64,000 bases of DNA. Origin: Cyanobacteria bacterium OH_CDB_20. Lineage in GTDB: Bacteria > Cyanobacteriota > Vampirovibrionia > Gastranaerophilales > Gastranaerophilaceae. The translations under genes and the position numbers were made by a program. This document shows positions 16,463 through 25,029 of this stretch, piece after piece (the stretch's first letter is position 1; each line of letters begins with the position of its first letter). The notes under the pieces were generated by a model. That model was not told the origin of the DNA. It saw nothing but the letters and a program-made list of their open reading frames with translations, and did no database searches. The stretch is from assembly GCA_023415935.1 (NCBI GenBank), contig JAEZIX010000096.1, forward strand, positions 12,708 through 76,707. Reading direction: 5' to 3'.

Positions 16463-17560
16463 ATGAGCAGAAAACAAATTTCAGACATGTCAGTAGTGAG
16501 TGTTCTAGACGAAGATTTAGCGAGCGATAATGAGACAACAGAAGATGTTGTAATGTTAACCGAAACAGAACCACTAGCAACAGATAACATAGATGTAATG
16601 CTTGCAAGCCAAAGAGATAAAATCATAGGCTCTATCGAGCATGAAGATTTATTTACAACAGACGCAATTGAAGAACCTGCTGATGTAGTAACAGAAGATG
16701 TACTTATATCAAGAGGTGTTTCATTAGACGATCCTGTAAGAATGTATCTACGAGAAATCGGAAGAATTAAACTATTAACAGCTGATCAAGAAATTGATTT
16801 GGCAAGAAAAATAATAGCTGGCGGAAACGTAGGCGCAATCGCAAAAAGAAAACTTGTACAAGCTAACTTAAGACTTGTTGTAAGTATTGCGAAAAAATAC
16901 GTTGGTCGCGGTATGCTTTTCCTAGACCTTATCCAAGAAGGAAACTTAGGTTTAATAAGAGCAGCTGAAAAATTTGACCACGAAAGAGGCTATAAGTTCT
17001 CAACTTATGCTACTTGGTGGATTAGACAAGCAATTACAAGAGCAATTGCAGACCAAGCAAGAACAATCAGAATCCCTGTTCACATGGTTGAAACTATCAA
17101 TAAATTAAAGAAAGTTACAAGAAAACTAGCTCAAGAACTTTCAAGAAAGCCGACCGAAGAAGAATTAGCAACTGAAATGAATATCTCAATTCCTAAATTA
17201 AGAGAAATCATTAAAGTAGCTCAAGAGCCTCTATCTTTAGAAACTCCAATCGGAAAAGAAGAAGACTCAAGACTTGGCGACTTTATCGAAGATAAAGATG
17301 CTGATGCTCCTGTTAAAACTGTTGCTCAAGAACTTTTAAGAGAAGACTTAGCAGAAGTTTTAAGCGGATTATCACCAAGAGAACGTGACGTTCTTCGTTT
17401 AAGATTCGGTATGGATGACGGCAGACAAAGAACTCTTGAAGAAGTTGGACAATTGTTCGGTGTAACAAGAGAACGTATCAGACAAATCGAAGCAAAGGCT
17501 TTAAGAAAACTAAGACATCCAAACAGAAGCAAAAGACTTAAAGAATATATCGAAGTTTAA
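16463..17560 (+). CDS. rpoD: Primary RNA polymerase sigma factor (sigma-70/SigA)
   Basis: Housekeeping sigma factor of 365 aa. Region 1.2 is seen in DPVRMYLREIGRIKLLTADQE, region 2 in the block YATWWIRQAITRAIADQ (2.3/2.4), region 3 in KPTEEELATEMN, and region 4.2 in TLEEVGQLFGVTRERIRQIE. The first 90 residues are acidic and poorly conserved, a short version of region 1.1. The length fits cyanobacterial and Gram-positive primary sigmas. The AT-rich -10-like boxes noted elsewhere in the window fit recognition by this factor. An intrinsic terminator follows. Confidence 0.96.
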   Translation: MSRKQISDMSVVSVLDEDLASDNETTEDVVMLTETEPLATDNIDVMLASQRDKIIGSIEHEDLFTTDAIEEPADVVTEDVLISRGVSLDDPVRMYLREIGRIKLLTADQEIDLARKIIAGGNVGAIAKRKLVQANLRLVVSIAKKYVGRGMLFLDLIQEGNLGLIRAAEKFDHERGYKFSTYATWWIRQAITRAIADQARTIRIPVHMVETINKLKKVTRKLAQELSRKPTEEELATEMNISIPKLREIIKVAQEPLSLETPIGKEEDSRLGDFIEDKDADAPVKTVAQELLREDLAEVLSGLSPRERDVLRLRFGMDDGRQRTLEEVGQLFGVTRERIRQIEAKALRKLRHPNRSKRLKEYIEV

Positions 17561-17577
17561 GATAAGTAAAACAAAAA

Positions 17578-17603
17578 ATGCAGTCTCAGGACTGTATTTT
17601 TTT
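17578..17603 (+). terminator. Intrinsic terminator of the dgt-dnaG-rpoD operon
   Basis: Arms CAGTC and GACTG, extended by three weaker pairs, enclose TCAG and are followed by a run of seven T. It starts 18 bases after the rpoD stop. Confidence 0.8.
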
Positions 17604-17648
17604 ATGCCAAAGTTTTGTAACATACTATGAAATACAGGATATTTTTAG

Positions 17649-17654
17649 TATAAT
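17649..17654 (+). promoter_or_regulatory. -10 box of the pyrH operon
   Basis: A perfect TATAAT lies 28 bases before the pyrH ATG, between the rpoD terminator and the next operon. No good -35 element at 16-18 bases is visible. Confidence 0.45.
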
Positions 17655-17681
17655 CAAGGCAGGAGTTTTAAGGATTAATAT

Positions 17682-18407
17682 ATGGATAAACAATTAAAAT
17701 ATAAAAGAATTCTTCTAAAAATAAGTGGAGAAGCTCTTTTAGGGGATCAAGAATTTGGTATTGACCAAAAGCCAGTTGAAATGATGGCAAATGAGATTAA
17801 AAACGCTTATGACGCAGGAACTGAAGTTGCAGTCGTTGTAGGTGGCGGGAACATCTTCAGAGGGATGAAAAACAGCGCAAAACTAGGGATGGATCAAGCC
17901 TCCGGTGATTATGTCGGTATGCTTGCAACTGTTATGAACGCTATTGCCCTTCAGAGCGCTTTAAGAAAACTTGATGTCCCTTGCAGGGTTCAATCTGCAA
18001 TAGATATGGATAAAATTGCAGAGCCTTATATAAGATTTAAAGCAATAAGACACCTGGAAAAAAGAAGAGTCGTGATATTTGCAGCAGGAACAGGAAATCC
18101 TTTCTTTACAACAGATACAGCTGCTGCTCTTAGAGCTTCTGAAATTGACGCTGAAGTTATGCTTATGGCTAAAAATGGCGTAGATGGTGTTTATTCAGAT
18201 GATCCAAGAATCAATCCAAATGCTAAAAAATATGAGAATATCAGCTACGACGATATAATCGTAAAAGGACTAAAAGTTATGGATACTGCATCATGTGCTT
18301 TATGCAAACAAAATTCAATACCTATTATTGTATTTGATTTTGCAGCAAAAGGCAGTATTACAAAAATTTTAAATAATGAAAAAATAGGAACATACGTAGG
18401 AGGATAA
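17682..18407 (+). CDS. pyrH: UMP kinase
   Basis: Phosphorylates UMP to UDP in pyrimidine synthesis. Amino-acid-kinase fold, 241 aa. KRILLKISGEALLG and VVVGGGNIFRGM bind the phosphates, followed by DYVGMLATVMNA and the GTGNPFFTTDTAAALRA motif. The length and motifs are standard for the bacterial hexameric enzyme. AAGGA lies six to seven bases before the ATG. It heads a compact cluster with frr (one base between them), cdsA, rnc, rpe and nagA. Confidence 0.96.
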   Translation: MDKQLKYKRILLKISGEALLGDQEFGIDQKPVEMMANEIKNAYDAGTEVAVVVGGGNIFRGMKNSAKLGMDQASGDYVGMLATVMNAIALQSALRKLDVPCRVQSAIDMDKIAEPYIRFKAIRHLEKRRVVIFAAGTGNPFFTTDTAAALRASEIDAEVMLMAKNGVDGVYSDDPRINPNAKKYENISYDDIIVKGLKVMDTASCALCKQNSIPIIVFDFAAKGSITKILNNEKIGTYVGG

Positions 18408-18408
18408 T

Positions 18409-18969
18409 ATGCCGGTAGATGAATTATTTTTATTTGGTGAAGAAAAAATGGAAAAAGCAATTGCACAGCTTAAAAAAGAGTTTGCTGCAATAAGAACAGG
18501 TAGAGCTAATCCATTAATATTAGATAAAGTTGTTGTTGATTATTATGGAGCACCTACTCCTCTAAGACAAATGTCACAAGTAACCGTTCAAGATGGTACA
18601 ACGCTTGTTATTTCACCTTTCGACAAATCAATTATGAAAGATATTGAAAAAGCTCTAATAAAAGCAGAATTAGGTATCACTCCTAACAGTGACGGTTCTG
18701 TTCTAAGACTTTGCTTCCCTCCTTTAACTCAAGACAGAAGAAAAGAAATTTCAAAAGACGTTAAAAAAATCGGTGAAGATACAAAAGTTGCAATAAGAAA
18801 CATAAGACGCGACATGACAGACGACCTTAAAAAACTAGAAAAATCTGAAAACCTTTCTGAAGATGCTGTAAAAGATTATCAGGACAAAATCCAAAAGTTA
18901 ACAGATAAATATACAAAAAACATAGAAGATATCGCTCAAGAGAAGGAAAAAGAGGTTTTAACAGTATAG
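18409..18969 (+). CDS. frr: Ribosome recycling factor
   Basis: Splits post-termination ribosomes together with EF-G. 186 aa, the standard length. The signature AIRTGRANPLILD, the domain II segment VDYYGAPTPLRQMSQVTVQDGTTLVI and the C-terminal helix with REEISKDVKKIGED-like sequence (RRKEISKDVKKIGED) are present. GGAGG lies six bases before the ATG. Its stop overlaps the GTG start of cdsA by one base. uppS, which often sits between frr and cdsA, is absent here. Confidence 0.96.
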   Translation: MPVDELFLFGEEKMEKAIAQLKKEFAAIRTGRANPLILDKVVVDYYGAPTPLRQMSQVTVQDGTTLVISPFDKSIMKDIEKALIKAELGITPNSDGSVLRLCFPPLTQDRRKEISKDVKKIGEDTKVAIRNIRRDMTDDLKKLEKSENLSEDAVKDYQDKIQKLTDKYTKNIEDIAQEKEKEVLTV

Positions 18970-19877
18970 TGAATGTCATTGAAGCAATTAAAAACAAACT
19001 GAGTTTGAGAGCGTTTACGGGTCTTATTACTGCAGCAGTTGCATTAACATGTCTAGTATTGGGTGGTTTTCCCCTTCTTTTATTGGTACTTGTTTTTGCA
19101 ACAATAGGAGCTAAAGAATATGTAGATATCCTTAAAAATAAAGGCTTTTTGCCATTTTTCAAGGTTATCATAATATTTGCAATTCTTCTTGTAACAGCAA
19201 TAAGCACAGGACATTATGAACTATTACCTCTGCTTCTTGCAGCTGGGACAATCACTTCATTCCTTGCAGTTCTATTTAAAGGTAGACAACCTTATATCGC
19301 AAATGTAGCAACAACAATCTTGGGGTTTGCTTTTTGCTGGCTTCCTTGCCACATAATACTTATAAGACAAATTAACGCTGAAGATTTCGGCTTTTTTAAA
19401 TGGAACGTCAACGATGGCCTCGGCTATCTGCTTATGATGTTTTTCATTATTCTTGCGACAGACGTCGGAGCCTACTTTTTTGGAACTAGATATGGAAAAC
19501 ACAAATTAGCTGAAGTTATCAGCCCTAAAAAAACAGTCGAAGGTGCTTTATGCGGAGGCGGGTTAGGTATAATTATTGGTATGGGGATAGGATATTTTAT
19601 CGGACTACCTTGGTATCACTCACTTATAGCTAGCGCTCTAATAACCGGTTTTGCACAACTTGGTGATTTATCAGAATCTCTTATAAAAAGAGATGCCGGC
19701 GTAAAAGACTCTGGTGACTTACTCCCAGGACATGGTGGTTTTATGGATAGAGCTGATAGCTATATTTTTTCTGCCCCTGTTGCATATTATTACTTTAAAT
19801 ACTTTGTTGTCGATGGTTTAAATTGGTCTGAAGCGTTAATTTATATCAAAAAGGTATTTCATGTTATCGGATTATAG
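18969..19877 (+). CDS. cdsA: Phosphatidate cytidylyltransferase
   Basis: Integral membrane enzyme that makes CDP-diacylglycerol, the precursor of acidic phospholipids and phosphatidylethanolamine. 302 aa with about seven to eight hydrophobic segments. The family signature is complete near the C-terminus: SPKKTVEGALCG, GDLSESLIKRDAGVKDSGD and LLPGHGGFMDRADS. Translation starts at GTG, overlapping the frr stop by one base. The 3' end overlaps the rnc start by 17 bases. Confidence 0.94.
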   Translation: MNVIEAIKNKLSLRAFTGLITAAVALTCLVLGGFPLLLLVLVFATIGAKEYVDILKNKGFLPFFKVIIIFAILLVTAISTGHYELLPLLLAAGTITSFLAVLFKGRQPYIANVATTILGFAFCWLPCHIILIRQINAEDFGFFKWNVNDGLGYLLMMFFIILATDVGAYFFGTRYGKHKLAEVISPKKTVEGALCGGGLGIIIGMGIGYFIGLPWYHSLIASALITGFAQLGDLSESLIKRDAGVKDSGDLLPGHGGFMDRADSYIFSAPVAYYYFKYFVVDGLNWSEALIYIKKVFHVIGL

Positions 19878-20592
19878 AATAAAAGAGCTTAAAAAGTTCT
19901 TAAAAATATTAGGTATAAACTCTAAGAATTATGAGCTTATTGATAAAGCATTGACTCATAGTTCTTTTACTTTTGAAAATAATCTTGATTCATCCTTGAA
20001 CTACGAAAGACTTGAATTTCTTGGTGATTCGGTTTTAAGACTTATTATTAGCGACATTCTTTACACAAGACATGAAGACTACCAGGAAGGGCAGCTCACA
20101 AAAATAAGAAGCATACTTGTAAGTGATGAATTTATTGCTAAACTTGCACTAGAACTTAGATTTGATGAGTTTTTAAACCTAGGTGAACATGAAATTAAAA
20201 CAGGCGGAAAACAAAGAGAATCAATTCTGGCATGTGCTTTTGAGGCTATTTTAGGCGCTTTATATGAAGATGGAAAACTGATTGATATTTATCCATTTTT
20301 GCAAAAATTATATGAACCAAAAATTTATGAAATTGAGAGCAATTTATGTATTTATAACGCTAAGGCACTTTTACAAGAGTACACACAAGAGCAGACAAAG
20401 ACTTTGCCGGTTTATGAAATAACAAATGAGACAGGAAAAGCTCATGAAAAAACCTATGAGGTAACTGTTTTTTATGAAGGCAAAAAACTCGGCATTGGAG
20501 TTGGAAAATCAAAAAAAGAAGCAGAAAAGAACGCTGCTCTTGAAGCCTGCGAAGCCTTAAAACTGATTGTAGGTGGCAAATGTCAGAGATAA
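19861..20592 (+). CDS. rnc: Ribonuclease III
   Basis: Double-strand-specific RNase for rRNA and mRNA processing. 243 aa. The catalytic signature YERLEFLGDSVLRLIISD is at about residues 48-65, and the second acidic motif AFEAILGALYEDG follows. A C-terminal double-stranded RNA-binding domain (NAKALLQEYTQEQ to KKEAEKNAALEACEAL) completes the standard architecture. The ATG lies inside the cdsA 3' end, and the gene ends 13 bases inside rpe, suggesting translational coupling along the cluster. Confidence 0.95.
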   Translation: MLSDYRIKELKKFLKILGINSKNYELIDKALTHSSFTFENNLDSSLNYERLEFLGDSVLRLIISDILYTRHEDYQEGQLTKIRSILVSDEFIAKLALELRFDEFLNLGEHEIKTGGKQRESILACAFEAILGALYEDGKLIDIYPFLQKLYEPKIYEIESNLCIYNAKALLQEYTQEQTKTLPVYEITNETGKAHEKTYEVTVFYEGKKLGIGVGKSKKEAEKNAALEACEALKLIVGGKCQR

Positions 20593-21221
20593 TCATTGCT
20601 CCATCGATTTTATCAGGCAATTTTGCCAATCTTGAAAAAGACATTCAAAATCTTGAAAAAGCAGGTGCAGATTGGGTTCACGTAGATGTTATGGACGGAC
20701 ATTTTGTGCCTAACTTGACAATTGGAGCGCAAGTTGTAAATGCCCTCAGAAATACAACTGCATTGCCACTTGACGTACACTTAATGATTACAAACCCTGA
20801 AAAATACATTGATAACTTTATTAAAGCAGGTTCTGATATAATCACATTCCATTATGAGGCCGCTAAAGATAATTCAATGGAGCTCATTGAAAAAATAAAA
20901 TCAAATGGGATAAAAGCAGGCATTTCAATAAAACCTAATACCCCAGCTGAAGAAATAAAACACCTGTTAGATAAGCTTGATTTAGTGCTTATTATGACAG
21001 TTGAACCTGGTTTTGGCGGTCAAGCATTTATGCCTGAAGCTGCAAAAAAGATTGAATATATTAGAAAAAATTCACCTGAAAGTCTTATAATAGAAGTTGA
21101 CGGCGGAATAAATCAAGAAACCGGAAAAATCTGCAAAGAATATGGCGCAAACGCACTCGTTGCAGGCAATTATATATACAAAAGCAATGATTTTAAAGAA
21201 GCAATTGACTCTTTAAGGTAA
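20580..21221 (+). CDS. rpe: Ribulose-phosphate 3-epimerase
   Basis: Interconverts ribulose 5-phosphate and xylulose 5-phosphate in the pentose phosphate pathway. TIM barrel of 213 aa. Visible hallmarks: APSILSGNFANLEKD, HVDVMDGHFVPNLTIG (metal His/Asp), LDVHLMI, IIMTVEPGFGGQAF with the catalytic Asp position replaced in the usual MTV pattern, and EVDGGINQETG. Standard length. It overlaps rnc by 13 bases and is followed after three bases by nagA. Confidence 0.95.
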   Translation: MSEIIIAPSILSGNFANLEKDIQNLEKAGADWVHVDVMDGHFVPNLTIGAQVVNALRNTTALPLDVHLMITNPEKYIDNFIKAGSDIITFHYEAAKDNSMELIEKIKSNGIKAGISIKPNTPAEEIKHLLDKLDLVLIMTVEPGFGGQAFMPEAAKKIEYIRKNSPESLIIEVDGGINQETGKICKEYGANALVAGNYIYKSNDFKEAIDSLR

Positions 21222-21224
21222 AAT

Positions 21225-22163
21225 ATGGAAAAAGTAATAAAAGCTAAAGGTCTTATAGAACAACATATTCACGGAGCTTATGGTGTTGATTTTACCGTGG
21301 CAAAAGCTGATGAGATAGTTTATTTAGCTGAAAAACTTTATCAAGATGGTATTTCAGTATTTTTCCCGACTCTAGTAACAGACTCAATTTGCAATATAAA
21401 AAAGCAAATAACTGAAATCAAGAGAGCAAAAGAAATACAGCCTATAAATTCAGCAAAAATTGAAGGAATACATCTTGAAGGTCCTTTTATAAATCCAGAA
21501 AAAAAAGGCATTCATGATGTTTCACTTATACAAAAACCTTCAATAGAAGTTTTTAAAGAAATAGAAGATGAAATTATAAAAATTGTGACTATAGCGCCAG
21601 AGCTTGATGAGAATAAAAACCTTACCAAGTACCTATATGACAAGGGTATAAAGGTTTCAATAGGCCATTCTACTGCAACTGACTTTACTTTTGCCCATCA
21701 GGCAACCCACCTTTTCAATGCTATGGAAGGGATTAGCCACAGAAAGAAAACAACTGCAACCGAAGCCTTAATAAACGATAACGTATATACAGAAGTGATT
21801 ACAGACTCTATACACATCTGTAATGAAGTATTAGAGCTTATTTTCAGGATAAAACCAAAAAATAAGATACTTCTTATATCAGATGCACTCCCTATTGCTC
21901 ATTCAGATAAAGCATCTATGACGTTTTGTTCAGAGCAAATATACTTGCAAGAAGGAAAAGCGACAAATGCTGAAGGCACAATAGCAGGAAGCGCAATGCT
22001 TTTGCCTGACATTATAAAAAACATAGTAAAAAATGACCTTCTTTTATTAGAAGATGCTGTATATATGGCAAGCACAAACATTTCAGACTACCATGAAATA
22101 GAAAACCCTGTAAACATAACACTATCTAGCGATGGAAGCATCGTAGAAGTAAGCAGAGTATAG
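21225..22163 (+). CDS. nagA: N-acetylglucosamine-6-phosphate deacetylase-like, N-terminally short
   Basis: Amidohydrolase-superfamily protein of 312 aa that probably removes acetate from GlcNAc-6-phosphate in amino-sugar turnover. Family motifs are present in order: EQHIHGAYGVDF (first metal/His motif), EGPFINPEKKGIHD (Glu ligand), VSIGHSTA, THLFNAMEGISHR and LISDALPIAHSD (catalytic Asp). Typical NagA is about 380 aa; here the N-terminal 40-50 residues that form half of the small beta-sandwich domain are missing and the C-terminal half of that domain is also brief. The rpe stop lies three bases upstream, so a longer start is impossible. Activity or specificity may differ. Confidence 0.82.
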   Translation: MEKVIKAKGLIEQHIHGAYGVDFTVAKADEIVYLAEKLYQDGISVFFPTLVTDSICNIKKQITEIKRAKEIQPINSAKIEGIHLEGPFINPEKKGIHDVSLIQKPSIEVFKEIEDEIIKIVTIAPELDENKNLTKYLYDKGIKVSIGHSTATDFTFAHQATHLFNAMEGISHRKKTTATEALINDNVYTEVITDSIHICNEVLELIFRIKPKNKILLISDALPIAHSDKASMTFCSEQIYLQEGKATNAEGTIAGSAMLLPDIIKNIVKNDLLLLEDAVYMASTNISDYHEIENPVNITLSSDGSIVEVSRV

Positions 22164-22168
22164 CTTAA

Positions 22169-22702
22169 CTAACCTTTTTTTACATAAACATTTAAAGCAA
22201 CATTTTTATAAGATGAAAGCTGATTTTTTAAATTGTAATTTTCTTTATTAAGCTCATTGATTTTATATCTTAGAGTTTCATTTTCAGTTTTGCATCTGAT
22301 AAGTTCAACAACAACATCATCCATACCGTCAAGTTTTTCATCCATTATAGATGAAACCTTTTCTGTTATTGCTGTTTCAATATTTTTTAGAGACTGAACA
22401 AGCTGCCTGAATGAAACATCATTTAGTCTTTGCATAGCAGCTGTTGTTTCTTTTTGAGTTTTTTCAATAGCTGTTTTTGGTCTTGAGATTCTATTTTTGA
22501 TAGAAGAAGCATCTTTTAGAGTTTCAAAGTCATCTTTAGAAAAATAAGTAAGACCTTTTGCATCTCTTTTTGGTCTAACAGAAGCATGCCTGCAAAGTTC
22601 TTCAATTTGGGCATTATCGATCTTTAACACTTCTCTGATTTGTTGTGGTGTAATAACACTCCCAATAGGCGAATCTACTCTCTTTTTCTCTAGATTTGAC
22701 AT
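22169..22702 (-). CDS. MerR-like helix-turn-helix protein with C-terminal coiled coil
   Basis: Protein of 177 aa. Residues about 15-60 (ITPQQIREVLKIDNAQIEEL, then GLTYFSKDDFETLK) look like a MerR-type winged helix. Residues 75-165 are highly charged with heptad-like spacing (LIRCKTENETLRYKINELN and on) and form a long coiled coil. This layout resembles RacA, the Bacillus chromosome-anchoring protein, more than metal-responsive MerR regulators, because there is no C-terminal ligand domain with cysteines. Similarity to RacA is structural reasoning only. AAAGGGAT precedes the ATG. It lies just downstream of the flagellar trio, possibly in the same transcript (144-base gap). Confidence 0.65.
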   Translation of the reverse strand: MSNLEKKRVDSPIGSVITPQQIREVLKIDNAQIEELCRHASVRPKRDAKGLTYFSKDDFETLKDASSIKNRISRPKTAIEKTQKETTAAMQRLNDVSFRQLVQSLKNIETAITEKVSSIMDEKLDGMDDVVVELIRCKTENETLRYKINELNKENYNLKNQLSSYKNVALNVYVKKG

Positions 22703-22846
22703 TCTATCCCTTTAATCTCAACTTTATCTCAAGTACAATAGCACAATACCATTATAGATAAAATTGCAAATAAATAGAACAAAATACTAATTTATCTTTA
22801 CAAAAAAATCAGTATAAAAAGTTGAAAACTAAAATGAATGTTGAGA

Positions 22847-23686
22847 TTATGAGCTCATCAAGTCGATTGCTTGCTGTAACAATTGTTTAGTTGTTTGAAT
22901 CATTTTTGTAGTAATGTCAACCTGCATTTTAGCTTGTTGATAGTAAGCAATATTTGCTCTATAGTCGACATTTGACATTTCAATAAGTCCGCTTCTGATT
23001 TCACCACGACCAATTACAGGTTTGCCGGATTCTTCGGTTTCTATATATTGACCTTGTTTTACTTCAAAAAGTTCTTGAGGATTGTGGAAGTTCATAACTG
23101 CAATTTTATATAGAGGAGTCATAACTTTTCCGCCATCGGCTTTTCCGTATAAAATGCCGTCACCTTTGACTTCAAACTCATCATATTTGCCCAAATATTT
23201 ACCGTTATTAGGATCAATCCAGAGTTTAATATTTGTTGTCGGTATAGAAATTGTTCCGCCATTCATCGCTGTATCTTCATATATATCAGCGTTTATAGGC
23301 TTTGTACCCTGCATTATTTCGCCTTTATCGTTTAAGATATAACCCTGAACCGCTTGACCATCAGCGCTTCTATAAACGCCTTCTCCGTCAAACTTAAACT
23401 CACCTAACCTTGTATAGGCGACCCTGCCTTGATCATTTCTTACTGCGAAAAATCCGGCACCTTCTAAATAAACATTTTCATTAGAAGTACCAGGCATAGA
23501 TTTACCTTGTCCTGTATTTCTCAACATTGTGCCGTTAACTGAACCTGTTAAGAACGTTTTAAAACTGCTCTGGCTTTCTCTATAACCTGGGGTATAGATG
23601 TTAAAAAGGTTTTCATTTATAGCATCAATCCAGTGATTTGCCGTCTTTTGTGTGTTTAACGCATTTATAAAAGAATCATTAATCAA
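22847..23686 (-). CDS. Flagellar hook-basal body protein, FlgG/FlgF-like
   Basis: Rod- or hook-type axial protein of 279 aa. The N-terminus has the family start pattern (SFINALNTQKTANHWIDAINENLFNIYTPGY, matching L.AQS..L..I.NNLAN..TpGYK). The middle includes NVYLEGAGFFAVRN and YTRLGEFKFDGEGVY, typical of FlgG/FlgF/FlgE, and the C-terminus ends in a long heptad helix (SNVDYRANIAYYQQAKMQVDITTKMI, LLQQAIDLM). The start is TTG with GGAG seven bases upstream, three bases after the FliK-like gene. FlgG, FlgF and FlgE cannot be separated by reading alone. Confidence 0.8.
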   Translation of the reverse strand: MINDSFINALNTQKTANHWIDAINENLFNIYTPGYRESQSSFKTFLTGSVNGTMLRNTGQGKSMPGTSNENVYLEGAGFFAVRNDQGRVAYTRLGEFKFDGEGVYRSADGQAVQGYILNDKGEIMQGTKPINADIYEDTAMNGGTISIPTTNIKLWIDPNNGKYLGKYDEFEVKGDGILYGKADGGKVMTPLYKIAVMNFHNPQELFEVKQGQYIETEESGKPVIGRGEIRSGLIEMSNVDYRANIAYYQQAKMQVDITTKMIQTTKQLLQQAIDLMSS

Positions 23687-23688
23687 GG

Positions 23689-24360
23689 TTATTCTCCTTT
23701 ATTTTGCTTTTTTTGCTTGTCTTGTTTGTACTGTCTGTATGAAAGGTTACTGTAAGATAAATTTTGATCATCAAATCTTTGTTTCAGAAATCCTATGTTA
23801 TCCCTTAAATACTGTTCAACTGCTTTGTCTCCAGGGATAAAATCAGCACTGATTTTACCTGATTTATCGACTTTTAAAACAACTGAAACATTATTGTCAA
23901 AGTCAATTCTCACTGGTTTATTTGTTTGCATAGAATTTTCAATTAAGTTCATCAGTGTTTTTGAAACATTTGCAGATTTATAAGTGGCTGCTGTTCCTTC
24001 TGCTGATGTAAGCTGCATAAGAGAAGCATTAACGTCACCTTGCAAATTAAGCCCAAATTGACCATTATTGACCATATCAACGAAAAAGGCTGCGTCATCT
24101 TTGTCCATAGAAAAGGTGTCGTAGTTGAAGTCAGTTCTTAAACTTGAAATATCGAAAGCCAAAAGTCCTTCTTTTGAAACAGTTCCAAGCAAAGAACCTG
24201 CAGCATCAGCTTCTAATTTGTCTTTTGGTTTTAATAAGTCTTTAAATGTTCCTTCACAAGAACTTAAGCAATCACTCTCTTCAGGTGACTGCTGCAATAC
24301 TGCCTGATTGATATCTTTTGTATTATCCGTAGTTTTTGAATTTGCGGAACCAATGTTCAT
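23689..24360 (-). CDS. FliK-like hook-length control protein (tentative)
   Basis: Protein of 223 aa with a disordered, Ser/Gln-rich N-terminal half. The C-terminal block at about residues 150-205 (KPVRIDFDNNVSVVLKVDKSG, then DKAVEQYLRDNIGFLKQRFDDQNLSY) matches the pattern of the FliK C-terminal switch domain: a beta strand pair followed by a helix and a final L..L...L....L stretch. FliK secreted during hook assembly sets hook length. The position between FliJ and a hook/rod protein is the usual place for fliK. The start overlaps the fliJ stop (TAATG). It is shorter than most FliK proteins. Confidence 0.6.
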   Translation of the reverse strand: MNIGSANSKTTDNTKDINQAVLQQSPEESDCLSSCEGTFKDLLKPKDKLEADAAGSLLGTVSKEGLLAFDISSLRTDFNYDTFSMDKDDAAFFVDMVNNGQFGLNLQGDVNASLMQLTSAEGTAATYKSANVSKTLMNLIENSMQTNKPVRIDFDNNVSVVLKVDKSGKISADFIPGDKAVEQYLRDNIGFLKQRFDDQNLSYSNLSYRQYKQDKQKKQNKGE

Positions 24361-24842
24361 TAATAGTCTCCTTCAGCTTTTTTTAGCTCTTCCAACAATT
24401 CTTCTTCTTTTTTTTCTTTATTTTTGATAAAGAATTTTTGGATACCGATTTCTGAAAATTGTTTCAGTTCTTCTTTCTTTTCTTCTTCGATGTATTCTTC
24501 TCGTGCGTGTTCTTTGTGTTTTTCAAGAACTTTTACCGCTTGTTCGAGTTCAATAAGCTTTTCTTTTTCTTGTCTTAGTACTTCTTCTGCGTATCTTTTG
24601 TCTTCTTGTAATCTTTCATCTATTTCATATAGGTGTTTTATGTAGTTGTCATAGGCTTCCAGTAGCATAAAATCAGCTTTTCGCATATTTATTTTTGTCT
24701 GTGAAATTTCTTTGTTATTAGCTGCTATTAAACCTTCTATTCTATAAACTTCGTTTTGCGCCTTTAGTACGACCTGAAGCTGCTCGTCTTTTTTTCTTAT
24801 CCTAAAGTCAAGCATTTTTTGTAATCGATAATAAAAGGGCAT
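24360..24842 (-). CDS. fliJ: FliJ-like flagellar export chaperone
   Basis: Protein of 160 aa, almost entirely charged coiled coil. The N-terminus FYYRLQKMLDFRIRKKDEQLQ matches the FliJ start (F.f.LqklLdlr...e). FliJ is the central stalk of the FliI ATPase ring in flagellar export. The 3' end overlaps the FliK-like gene by one base, so the order fliJ-fliK-flgG-like reads as one operon. The ribosome-binding site is weak (GAG eight bases before ATG). No fliH or fliI is found within the window. Confidence 0.8.
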   Translation of the reverse strand: MPFYYRLQKMLDFRIRKKDEQLQVVLKAQNEVYRIEGLIAANNKEISQTKINMRKADFMLLEAYDNYIKHLYEIDERLQEDKRYAEEVLRQEKEKLIELEQAVKVLEKHKEHAREEYIEEEKKEELKQFSEIGIQKFFIKNKEKKEEELLEELKKAEGDY

Positions 24843-24971
24843 TATTACTCAACCTATACAAATACATTGTTATTATTACCTATTTTTGCTTCCCTTAATA
24901 CATCTTTTTGTAGGATATCTGCCCTCTTTTTAATGCTTTTATGAAAAAAGTCAAGATTATAATAACAAAAC

Positions 24972-24999
24972 TAGACTATATTATTTAATGGGGTATAAT
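24972..24999 (+). promoter_or_regulatory. Promoter of pxpA
   Basis: A -35-like TAGACT (24972-24977) lies 16 bases before a perfect TATAAT (24994-24999). Transcription would begin near 25006, 24 bases before the pxpA ATG. It faces away from the divergent fliJ operon. Confidence 0.5.
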
Positions 25000-25029
25000 A
25001 GAGGAGTAGAATTGGTAGGAATTATTTGA

